The position numbers and the translations under genes were made by a program. Under the pieces are notes generated by a model, which saw nothing but the letters and a program-made list of their open reading frames with translations, was not told the origin of the DNA and searched no databases. 64,000 nucleotides of DNA from an uncultured Cohaesibacter sp. (GTDB lineage: Bacteria; Pseudomonadota; Alphaproteobacteria; Rhizobiales; Cohaesibacteraceae): contig NZ_OY759856.1 of the NCBI RefSeq assembly GCF_963662805.1, positions 186,001 through 250,000 on the forward strand. The letters are read 5' to 3'. The stretch's first letter is position 1. The number at the start of each line of letters is the position of its first letter. This document shows, piece by piece, positions 45,704 to 54,858 of the stretch.

Positions 45704-47476
45704 ATGGATCTTCAAACCCTTACCTACATCGTTGTGGGCGCCTCCTTTGCGCTTTACATCGGGATTGCCTTCTGGGCACGAGCCGGTTCCACCGGTGAGT
45801 TTTATGCCGCCGGTCGCGGCGTTCACCCCGTTGCCAATGGCATGGCAACCGCCGCTGACTGGATGTCGGCAGCGTCCTTCATTTCCATGGCCGGGATCAT
45901 TTCCTTCAGCGGCTACAATGCCTCCGCCTATCTGATGGGCTGGACCGGTGGTTACGTGCTGCTGGCCATGCTGCTGGCCCCGTACCTGCGCAAGTTCGGC
46001 AAGTTCACCGTGCCGGAATTCATCGGCGACCGCTTCTATTCGTCAACCGCCCGCATCGTGGCCGTTATCTGCCTGATCATCTGCTCGATCACCTACGTTA
46101 TTGGCCAGATGAAGGGTGTCGGCGTGGCCTTCTCGCGCTTCCTCGAAGTGGACGCATCGACCGGTCTGATCATCGGTACCGCGATCGTCTTCCTCTATGC
46201 GGTTCAGGGCGGCATGAAGGGCATCACCTACACCCAGATCGCCCAGTATATTGTGCTGATCCTCGCCTACACCATTCCGGCGATCTTCATCTCCATGGAA
46301 CTGACCGGCAATTTCCTGCCGCAGGTCGGCCTCTTCTCTGATCACGTTTCGGGCGCACCATTGCTGTCCAAACTCGATCAGGTGGTCACGGATCTTGGGT
46401 TTGCGGAATATACCGCCTACACCAACAATCCGCTCAACATGTTCCTCTTCACCATGTCGCTGATGATCGGCACAGCGGGTCTGCCGCACGTCATCATCCG
46501 CTTCTTCACCGTGCCCAAAGTCTCCGACGCACGCTGGACCGCTGGCTGGTCTCTGGTCTTCATCGCGATCCTCTACACCACCGCTCCCGGCGTTGGCGCA
46601 ATGGCCCGCATGAACCTGATGGACACCATCCAGACCGGTGAAATCGGCGCCGAAGATGGCAACCTTCTGTATGAAAGCCGCCCCGACTGGTTCAAGAACT
46701 GGGAGACCACCGGCCTTCTGAAGTTCGAAGACAAAAACGGTGATGGCCGCATCCAGTACTACAACGACAGCTCCGAAGCTTTCAAATCCAAGGCAGACGA
46801 ATTCGGCTGGCAGGGCAACGAGCTGACCGTGGACCGTGACATCATGGTTCTGGCCAACCCGGAAATCGCCAAGCTTCCGAACTGGGTGATTGCACTGGTT
46901 GCAGCCGGCGGTCTCGCCGCCGCACTTTCCACCGCAGCCGGTCTCTTGATGGCCATTTCCTCGGCCGTGTCCCATGACCTGCTGAAGGGCACCTTCGCCC
47001 CTGACATCACGGAAAAACAGGAGCTGCTGTGGGCCCGAATTTCGATGGGTGTCGCCATCGTGATTTCCGCCTATCTCGGCCTCAATCCTCCGGGCTTCGC
47101 CGCTCAGGTGGTGGCTCTGGCCTTCGGCCTTGCAGCATCCTCCATCTTCCCGGCGCTGATGATGGGGATCTTCTCCAAGCGGGTGAACTCCAAGGGCGCG
47201 ATCTACGGCATGATCGCCGGCATTCTCGCCACCCTGCTCTACATCTTCATGTACAAGGGCTGGTTCTTCATCCCTGGCACCAACATGCTGCCCAACACCT
47301 CTGAAAACCACCTTCTGGGCATCACCCCTGAAGCCTTTGGTACCATTGGCGCGATCATCAACTTCGCAGTTGCCTATCTCGTCTCCTCGGTTACCGAAGA
47401 ACCGCCGCAGGAAATCCAAGAGCTGGTCGAGAGCATTCGTGTACCGAAAGGTGCCGGCGCAGCGGTCGATCACTAA
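45704..47476 (+). CDS. Sodium:solute symporter large subunit (VC_2705/ActP-like)
   Basis: Inner-membrane transporter of 590 aa with 13 or so membrane segments. SSS motifs are clear: EFYAAGRGVHPVANGMATAA, DWMSAASFISMAGIISFSGY, GGMKGITYTQIAQYIVLILA, TAGLPHVIIRFFTVP and AALSTAAGLLMAISSAVSHD. Between membrane segments, residues about 325-385 form a polar insert with an EF-hand-like loop DKNGDGRI (from residue 343). The close relatives are annotated as acetate/cation symporters, but substrates vary. A strong terminator follows at 47535. Confidence 0.92.
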   Translation: MDLQTLTYIVVGASFALYIGIAFWARAGSTGEFYAAGRGVHPVANGMATAADWMSAASFISMAGIISFSGYNASAYLMGWTGGYVLLAMLLAPYLRKFGKFTVPEFIGDRFYSSTARIVAVICLIICSITYVIGQMKGVGVAFSRFLEVDASTGLIIGTAIVFLYAVQGGMKGITYTQIAQYIVLILAYTIPAIFISMELTGNFLPQVGLFSDHVSGAPLLSKLDQVVTDLGFAEYTAYTNNPLNMFLFTMSLMIGTAGLPHVIIRFFTVPKVSDARWTAGWSLVFIAILYTTAPGVGAMARMNLMDTIQTGEIGAEDGNLLYESRPDWFKNWETTGLLKFEDKNGDGRIQYYNDSSEAFKSKADEFGWQGNELTVDRDIMVLANPEIAKLPNWVIALVAAGGLAAALSTAAGLLMAISSAVSHDLLKGTFAPDITEKQELLWARISMGVAIVISAYLGLNPPGFAAQVVALAFGLAASSIFPALMMGIFSKRVNSKGAIYGMIAGILATLLYIFMYKGWFFIPGTNMLPNTSENHLLGITPEAFGTIGAIINFAVAYLVSSVTEEPPQEIQELVESIRVPKGAGAAVDH

Positions 47477-47534
47477 GACAAGCAACACAGGGATCCCAAC
47501 CGGTCCTTGTGACCCTGATCAAGGACACGACAAG

Positions 47535-47570
47535 AGATCCCGCCGAGCCTTTCGGTGGGATCTTTTTTTT
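47535..47570 (+). terminator. Terminator after the symporter gene
   Basis: An 11-bp stem (GATCCCGCCGA with TCGGTGGGATC, one G-T pair) and loop GCCTT, followed by TTTTTTTT. It separates the symporter pair from the cNMP/CBS gene, though read-through is possible. Confidence 0.88.
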
Positions 47571-47615
47571 AAAAGACAGTATTACCGTTTGAGGCATGAC
47601 TTGGGAGGGCCAACC

Positions 47616-49485
47616 ATGAGCGGAACAGATTACGCGAGCTTTGCCGACAAGGGCGACTTCACCGATTTCGCCTCGCACCGGCATCCGTTCGACCTCTTGG
47701 AGATGGCGGAACTCGAAACCCTCTCGAAAGTCACCTCGGTGCTCGACGTCAAGGAGGGCGAAGCGATCGTCGAGGTCGGGCAGCGTCTGCCGGGCCTCTA
47801 TCTGATCCGGTCCGGTGCCGTTGACCTCATCACGCCGGAAAACAGCCTCCTGCTCCATCTCAATGTCGGCAACTGTTTTGGCGAGCGCGCCATGCTCGGC
47901 AATGGCGAAGCCCCGAACAGCGCTGTCGCCAGCGAGGACAGCACGATCTATGTCATTCCCAAGGCGGAATTCAAACGCCTGATCCAGCTCTATCCCTCCT
48001 TCCACGCCTATTTCGACAGTTCGCTGGTCAAGAAGAGCACCAAGGCCCAAGCCTCGGACACCACCGCCAGCCTGATCGCCATCACGGTTGGCGAATTGAT
48101 GACCCGCTCGCCGATCACTGTCTCCCCCGATGTGCCGGTCACCGAGGCCGCCAAGATCATGGGCGAGAACAAGATCTCCTGCATATTGGTCACCGAGCAG
48201 AATCGCCTGATCGGCATTCTGACCTCTGGCGACCTCACCCACCGCGTTGTCGCCGCCTCCCGCCCGCTAGACACGCCGGTTCGCGAGGTGATGACCGCCG
48301 ACCCTTATACATTGGGTCCGGATGCCCTCGGCTTTGATGCCATGATGGCCATGATGGAACGCGCCCATACCCACCTGCCCATCGTCGACAATGGCCAGCT
48401 GGTCGGCATCCTGACCAACACCAATCTGGTGCGTCGACAGGCGGTCTCGGCACCCTTTCTCATTCGCGACCTGCAACGCCAGTCCGATTTCGAGAGCCTC
48501 GCCAAAATCGTCGCCAAGGTGCCGCAAATGCTGGCCCAGCTCGTCGGCAGCGGCGTTGACGCCCACAACATCGGCCGCATCGTCACCAATGTCACCGACA
48601 GCCTCACCCGCCGTCTGGTGCAAATGGCCGAAGACAAAATGGGCCCCGCACCCGTTCCCTATCTGTGGCTCGCCTGTGGCTCACAGGGGAGGCAGGAACA
48701 GACCGGCGTCTCCGATCAGGACAATTGCCTCATCCTTGATGAAAGCTACAATGAGGCCGAGCATGGCGACTGGTTCCGCGCCTTTGCGCAATATGTCTCG
48801 GACGGCCTTGATGCTTCCGGCTTCTATTATTGCCCCGGCGAGATGATGGCCACCAACCCGCGCTGGTGCCAGCCAGCCTCCGTCTGGCGCGGCTATTTCG
48901 ACAAGTGGATCGACAAGCCCGACCCCATGGCCCAGATGCTGGCCAGCGTCATGTTTGACCTGCGGCCCATCGTCGGCGAGGAAAGCCTGTTTCGCGGCAT
49001 GCAGCAGGAAACGCTGGAAAAGGCCAAGAAGAACAGCATCTTCCGCGCCCACATGATTGCCAATTCCCTCAACCACACGCCGCCGCTGAGCTTCTTTCGC
49101 GGCTTTGCCCTGATCAGAAAAGGCGAGCACAAGGACACACTCGACCTCAAACTGAATGGCATCGTGCGATTGTCGACCTTGCCCGCGCTTATGCGCTCGA
49201 AGGAGCCATCGCTGCCGCCAACACCCGCGAAACGCCTGCTCAGCGCCAAGGAGATCGGCGTCCTGTCCAGCGCTGGGGGCGCAGGATCTCATCGATGCCT
49301 ATGATCTCATTTTCGAGACCCGCCTCGAGCATCAGGCCCGGCAGATCCGCGAAGGCGAAAAGCCCGACAATTACATGACCCCTGCCAGCCTCAGCGAGCT
49401 CGAACGCAACCACTTGAAGGATGCCTTCATGGTCATCAAGACGCTACAGTCCGCGCTTGGCAGCACATCCGGCGCGCGCACCTGA
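47616..49485 (+). pseudogene. cNMP-binding / CBS / DUF294 nucleotidyltransferase-like protein, frameshifted at C-terminus
   Basis: About 620 aa if repaired. Order: cyclic-nucleotide-binding domain (about 20-125, GLYLIRSGAVDLI, GNCFGERAMLG), two CBS motifs (about 150-270, VGELMTRSPITVSPDVPVTE, VREVMTADPYTLG), DUF294 nucleotidyltransferase-like domain (WLACGSQGRQEQTGVSDQDN, about 350-375) and a C-terminal helical domain. Genes of this type accompany VC_2705-type symporters. Three single-base indels break the C-terminus: a missing C near 49167, an extra A at 49230-49232 and an extra G at 49275-49279. Repair gives ARAYALEGAIAAANTRERLL and then GAQDLIDAYDLIFETRLEH to the stop at 49485. Start ATG 47616 has GGGAGGG upstream. 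Confidence 0.88.
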
Positions 49486-49623
49486 GGGGCGGAAAGCTGG
49501 GCGAGGAGCAATCTGGTCACACCCGACGAAATGCTGCCTTATCAATGACATGCATTCCGTGCCACAACAGCAACAACCGGCATCGCCGCACCTGAAACAC
49601 CCAAAGAAGATCGGGCCCGTTAC

Positions 49624-50141
49624 ATGCTTTTCATTCTGCTCGGAACCTTCGTCGCCGGCATTGGCGCGGCCGGATTGGCCATCTCCCTCTACAAGTTCGT
49701 GCTCAGGAAACCGCGCCCGAAATGGGTCGTTCCCACCTCCGCAGGCGTCGCCATGATCTTGCTTCAGGTCGTTCTCGACTATGGCTGGTACAGCCGCGCG
49801 ACGGCGGATTTCGGCGATGATATCGTGGTCATCCAGTCGGCTCAGGGCACAAGCCTCCTCCAGCCCCTCTCCTACATCGTACCGCGCACCGACCGTTTCC
49901 TCGCCCTCGACAAGCGCTCGATCAGGACTAACGACGCCTTGCCGGGTCTGCGCCTCGTCAGCCTGTTTCAGCCTCAAAGGACGGCCCGACCCTGACCATT
50001 CTCAATCTCATCGATTGCACCGCAGGCCGCCGCAGCGACTGGGCCAGCAGCGACCCAGTCTCTCCCGACGCCGTCACCACCAAAGCGAACTGGCGCCCAC
50101 TGGAACCCGATAGCCCGCTGCTGGCAGCTGCGTGTGAGTAA
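49624..50141 (+). pseudogene. Small membrane protein of the symporter module, frameshifted
   Basis: About 172 aa if repaired. Two hydrophobic stretches are at the N-terminus (MLFILLGTFVAGIGAAGLAI and TSAGVAMILLQVVLDYGWY), followed by a polar domain (DDIVVIQSAQGTSLLQPLSY, IVPRTDRFLALDKRSIR). At the T3 run 49966-49968, one more T joins this to the frame SASKDGPTLTILNLIDC, which runs to the stop at 50141. I do not recognise a named family; it looks like a conserved partner of the symporter/DUF294 genes. The frame as given stops early at about 49995. Confidence 0.6.
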
Positions 50142-50294
50142 GGACGGGTGGGTGGACGAAGCGGATATCCGCTACATATGGTTGAATGTCTTGTGCAATG
50201 TCTTCCGAAGACACTTATGAAACACCTCTTGTCGACTTGGGAATGCCCGCTTGATTTAAAAAGGCTTGATTAAAGTGTTTTGCTTCTAAACATT

Positions 50295-51139
50295 CTATTC
50301 CAAGCATTGCATTAGAACTGGACTTTTGTGATTAGCATTGTCTGCTTCGAAAAGTTCGCCTTTCAATTCTACCGGAGTTCCCTCAATGAACTGGAGATCA
50401 GGGCACGCTAAATGGATTGCTTGGTACCTTCCCTTTTTCCCATTTATGCAGACACCACCCGATACATATAAAAACATTGCTGAATCTTTGCGGTCTCCGC
50501 TTCTTACGCTTTCAAATTCGGGTGGTCCAGGTAATGCAAATACTGAATAAGAAGCCCGTAAGGGATACCCGAGTATTAAGTTTGTGGCATGCCTCGATGT
50601 ATTTGAATTGATCTCTAAAGCCATACCGAAATCGGTTTGTTTGTTGATACTCTCAGGACCAATTGTCCGATTTCCGGATTCAGTCACATCCACCAGAAAA
50701 GACATGCTCTGGCTGTAGTCCATAGCAAGCTCAAGGCATGTTGGTTTAGGTTCATCCTCACCTTCGGCGAAGGGAGTGACAACGGTTTCAAAGCTTGGTT
50801 CTTCTGAAGCATACCAATGCCAAAATTGCTCAATGTTTTCATACGTGGACACCAGCAGCGTTTAGAACCATGCCAGCGGCTTTGTCGGCTTGTTGAATCT
50901 GCTTTTCCGTCGCACCAATCACATCTTGCCAAGTATTGTGACCTAAATCCTTTAGTGCAACGTTCTATCATTTCCGGTAGAGCGCTTCCTTTGAGAAAAT
51001 AGTATCGGCTGGCATGGTACAAGTGATCAGCTGTATATCCAGTTGCAGTTAAGTTGCTTTGCGGCGCTTCAGGGCTCCGTTCACAAGCTGCCGAAGACAC
51101 GAAGGCGAGAGTAAAGCCGACTACGAACAAATACTTCAT
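50295..51139 (-). pseudogene. Secreted protein or lipoprotein of unknown function, broken by two frameshifts
   Basis: The minus strand encodes a signal peptide with a lipobox-like end (MKYLFVVGFTLAFVSSAACE) and a region with HLYHASRYYFLKGSALPEM. The frame then shifts near 50945 (next coherent part KDLGHNTWQDVIGATEKQI) and again near 50860 (YENIEQFWHWYASEEPSFE to the end QCLE at 50295). About 275 aa would result on repair. Base composition is more AT-rich than the neighbouring operons, and the family is not recognised. It is on the opposite strand to the symporter module, so it is probably an insertion within it. Confidence 0.55.
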
Positions 51140-51544
51140 ATGCGTCTCTCATGGCATGAAATGGTTTGCTTGCAACTATTAAGATTAAATCTAATCGTTT
51201 TCACTCAATTGAATATGCAACTATTGGTCAAAAGCGATCTTATTCAGCTCTCGGAACAAATCCGGAGATTGGTCGATCAGATCGCCGAAATGGAATGATC
51301 AGGATTTCGTGTCCGCTTCAAGTGTTCTCAAAGTAATGTCAAACGCCCAGTCAGGAACATCGCTCTGGAGTGTTGGCACTGCGATACGGGGCAAATCGAG
51401 TGCTCGTCAGGAATGTTTTAACTGAATGTCTTGATCGGACTCATACCGGCCCTACGCGTCGCGTCCTTGAGCGATTGAGATCAGCGCCTTGCCCTCTTCC
51501 TCCAGCCCATCGGGCCACTATCGTCCCACCAAAACAAGTGAGTG
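51140..51544. other. AT-rich gap between two decayed genes
   Basis: 405 bases with no intact gene. On the minus strand, about 51300-51405, a short coherent coding remnant (RALDLPRIAVPTLQSDVPDW, then AFDITLRTLEADTKS and a stop) is preceded by an in-frame stop. It may be the tail of a lost gene. The sequence 51140-51300 is clearly AT-rich. Confidence 0.35.
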
Positions 51545-54080
51545 TCAGAAGGCGATCTTGATGCCCAGGCGGCCTGTGTATTTGACGGAATCGTCTGAAT
51601 AAGCCGTCCCGTCAACGCCACCATACATGGCAATACCCTTCTTGTGGGCCGAGGGAGAATGAGGCTCCAAGGCTGACACCCTGCACATTTCGATCGGTCG
51701 AATCCGTCAGAGTGAATTCCGTATTCTCGAGGCTGGCGCCATAGCTTTTTCGCCCTAGATTGTGCGTATCGACGAGCGCGCTGTTTAGACTCAGAGCAAG
51801 CGTCTGATTGTCCGAAATCGTGGTTTCATGGGTCAGGTCCATTCGCAATCGCCCCTCCACGGAGTGGGATTGGCGAGAATCGTAGCTCAAATTCTGCGAC
51901 GAGCCATGCTCGGTGTAGCCTTCATAAAAGGCACCGACATACCGCAACTGCACTCCCGTCGTCACCGCCCATTGCGGCGCAATTTCAAAACGCTTGCTGA
52001 GCGCCGCCTGCGGGGCAATATACCCGCCCCAGAATGTGCCTTCGGCATGTTCGCTGCCAGCGTTGATCGAACGGGATGCTTCGTTGCGAATGGCTCCCAT
52101 CGTAATCGAACCATCGAGAAGAAAGCCTTTGAATGGCAAAAGCCCCATAGACACCCCAAAAGCCGGTCTGTCCCCTGAAGCCTGTTGGCGCTGTCATTCT
52201 GATCGGCGTCGACGCCACCCCCGCCAGCAAACAGTCCCAAAGCGCCCGCGATCAAACACGTGATCCACACCGGTGATGAAACCATAATTATAGATCGAAC
52301 TGTCGTAGGTTGACGAAGAGCCGGAATAGTCGCGCAGCCCTCCAAAGACTCGGGCCCAGAACAGATTGCCGTGGGAATCCAGAGCATTGCCTTCACCAAA
52401 TTGCCTGACCACACGCAGAGCCGGCTCCTGTTTGGCCTCCCCACTGTAGGACAGAAGGTGTGTGCTCGTGTCGAAACCGAAGCCACTATCGGGCCGCTGT
52501 ATATCGAGGGCAATGATGCTACCAACCAGATCGGCGACGCTACCGGTATATTGCTCTGCGATGTTGGCGATAGGCTGCGCGGCGATGACGTTGATGCTTC
52601 CGTCACTGTCCGGATGATTGAGGACAACAACTTGCGAAGCGTCATTCAAACCAATGCTGTTGGCGCTGGCAATGTAATTCGTCGCATCGATTTGATAGCT
52701 GCCTGCTCCGAATGTCGTCGTGTTGCCACTGGTGCTGTTGTAGTCCACAACGCCGTCAAAGACAGAATTCTGCCCGATATTCAGCGTGTTGCCACCTGCG
52801 CCGAAGAAAACCGACGCGACTGTGCCGCTGATCGTTCCAGATGTCGTGAGCGTGTTGCCAGACCCGATCAGGTAGACGCCCGTAATTGGATGCGGAAAAT
52901 GCTCCCGGTATTGGTCAGGCTCGCGCCTCTCAAGACAACACCGTTGCCGTCAAGGGCCGTGATCGAACCGCTGTTGAGAATCGAAACGCTGCCGCTGCCG
53001 GTCAGCGCATCGATGCCGGTCTCGCCGGTAAGAGCGTTTTCTGTTGTCGATGACGATATCTCCCAGCACGGCTTCTGCCAGGATGCCCGTACCATCAGGA
53101 GCATAGATTGTGCCGCTGTTGACGATGTCGATATCACCCGAGGTGGCTGCATAGGCGTCGATACCACTGTGGCCAATGCCTGCATCGAGAAGCGACGTGT
53201 CATCATAGGCTTCGATCAACCCGCTGTTGGTGACGGTGACATCCCCTGCGGTACTCCAGGCCTGCACGCCGATATCGTCATAAGGCACTCACAGTGCCGG
53301 AGTTGTCGACTGTGACATCTCCGCTCTGTGTCCAGGCAACCAGCCCCTGACGCGTTGTGGAGCTGACCGTGCCCGTGTTTGTGATCGTCGACAGGCCATG
53401 ATAATTGATGGCGCGAATAGCCGCTGTGTAGGCATCAACCGTGCCGCTGTTGGTGATGGAGACGACGGACTTGAGATGAATCGGTATTGTTGTAACCTCC
53501 ATCAGCATAAAGCCCGCGGTCGTCGGTTGACGTCACATCACCGCTGTTGATCAGAGTGACGCTTCCCAGATTGGTGGACAAGCTGATCCCGGGACCGCCA
53601 GTCGAAGTAACCGTCGCAGCGCTGTCGAGGGACAGATCTCCGGACGTATCATTCTTGAACCATATACCGCCGAATCCTCCGATGGCCGTGACGGTCACAT
53701 TCGCCCCAATCGTGGCGCCCAGGATATGATTGGCCTCTGAGGTTTGCGAGTAGATGCCGCTATAGCTGGGGTTTATAGACGATAGTATTGCCTGTAACGA
53801 TCAGAGTCTGTGTTGTCGGCGACGTTCCAGCCTGTGGTGCAATCTCTATGTACTCAACTGTCTCATCGGTCACAGTCAGTGACGACGTTTCAGATGTTGC
53901 GTGGGCAAAAATGTTCGAGCCGCAGTTTGTTAGGTAGAATGTTCCGTTGAAATCGCAGGACGCCTTTGCGGTCACGGCGAACAATGGCAGCATGGCTGTC
54001 GCCATCAACAAGATGGTGGACCGTCTGGATTTGCGACCACAAACAGAAACGGGCATATGAGTTGCTAGAGACATTTTCAT
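51545..54080 (-). pseudogene. Type V autotransporter (beta-helix adhesin), multiply frameshifted
   Basis: About 845 aa if all frames are joined. The N-terminus (MKMSLATHMPVSVCGRKSRR, hydrophobic stretch, AKASCDFNGTFYLTN) is an export signal. The passenger has repeats of about 35 residues built on SGDI/SGDVTV-x-NSGTI-x-A (for example DIDIVNSGTIYAPDGTGILA), typical of beta-helix adhesins. The barrel begins near NLFWARVFGGLRDYSG and ends YTGRLGIKIAF with terminal Phe at 51548-51550, the outer-membrane insertion signal. At least six frame changes between 53760 and 51640 break it. Either it is a decayed surface adhesin or the sequence is poor here. Confidence 0.75.
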
Positions 54081-54400
54081 CTCGCAGTTGCTGAATTGAG
54101 CAAATTGAGAGCGGCGTATCGAAGGGGCGCATGGAGGAGCGCTCGGATTCGCGGCTATCCGCAATCAAGACCTATCACGCATCTCTGTGGTTTTGAGTGA
54201 CGCAACTTGCCACACTTGGTTGAATCGGAAAGATTCGTGCTGTCTATTGGCACTATTCTAGAGTTTTTTTATACAAATGTCATAGGCGCAGATCTGACAG
54301 GTGCGACATGCTGACACGAATGGCCAATTGCACCTCTTGGGCACTAATCGCGATACTCGAAGAATACAGGTCATGACCGGTTTCTGGGAGGAACCCTGAG
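54081..54400. promoter_or_regulatory. Divergent promoter region, autotransporter / response regulator
   Basis: A 320-base gap between the divergent autotransporter gene and the response-regulator gene, with AT-rich stretches around 54255-54275 (GAGTTTTTTTATAC). GGGAGG occurs 6-12 bases before the regulator start. No operator or sigma-54 site was recognised. Confidence 0.35.
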
Positions 54401-54796
54401 ATGGCAAAATCCATTCTCGTCGTCGATGATGAAGCCTCGATCGCCTTTGCTCTTGAGCATTTGATGAAGGCGGAGGGCTATGATGTAACGGTCGCCAAGG
54501 ATGGCGACATGGCGATCAGCGAGGCAACCGCGCGGCATCCGGATCTGATCCTGCTCGACATCTCCCTGCCCGGTCGCGACGGCTATGACGTCTGCCAGAC
54601 CCTGCGCGCTGAACCGGGCACCCATGACGTCAAGATTGTCATGATGAGGCGCCCGCAGCCGCGACATACGAGATCGAAAAGGGCCTTGCAGTCGGAGCGG
54701 ATGCCTATCTGACCAAACCCTTCTCCATGTTCCTCCATCGTTGAGACGGTCCAGACCATTCTGGATGGCGACACGCATCATCCTGCATGCGCCTGA
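54401..54796 (+). pseudogene. Single-domain response regulator, frameshifted
   Basis: A stand-alone receiver domain of about 130 aa (MAKSILVVDDEASIAFALEH, acidic pair Asp9-Asp10, phosphoacceptor Asp53 in LILLDISLPGRDGYDV). After VKIVMM near 54645 the frame is broken more than once; the expected continuation is seen in another frame as IEKGLAVGADAYLTKPFS with the conserved Lys. A further indel near 54728 leads to SSIVETVQTILDGD and the stop at 54796. There is no DNA-binding domain. It precedes the sensor/exonuclease fusion gene, so it may form a two-component pair or a phosphorelay sink with it. Confidence 0.75.
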
Positions 54797-54858
54797 GCCC
54801 TGCCCGACACGCGCCTCGGAACCGGTGTTCCTCCCGACCCATCAGCGAAAAGCCCGCC

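Noticed and set aside
46043..47488. 481-codon open frame opposite the symporter gene
   Set aside because: His/Gly/Asp-rich antisense product of a clear membrane transporter gene.
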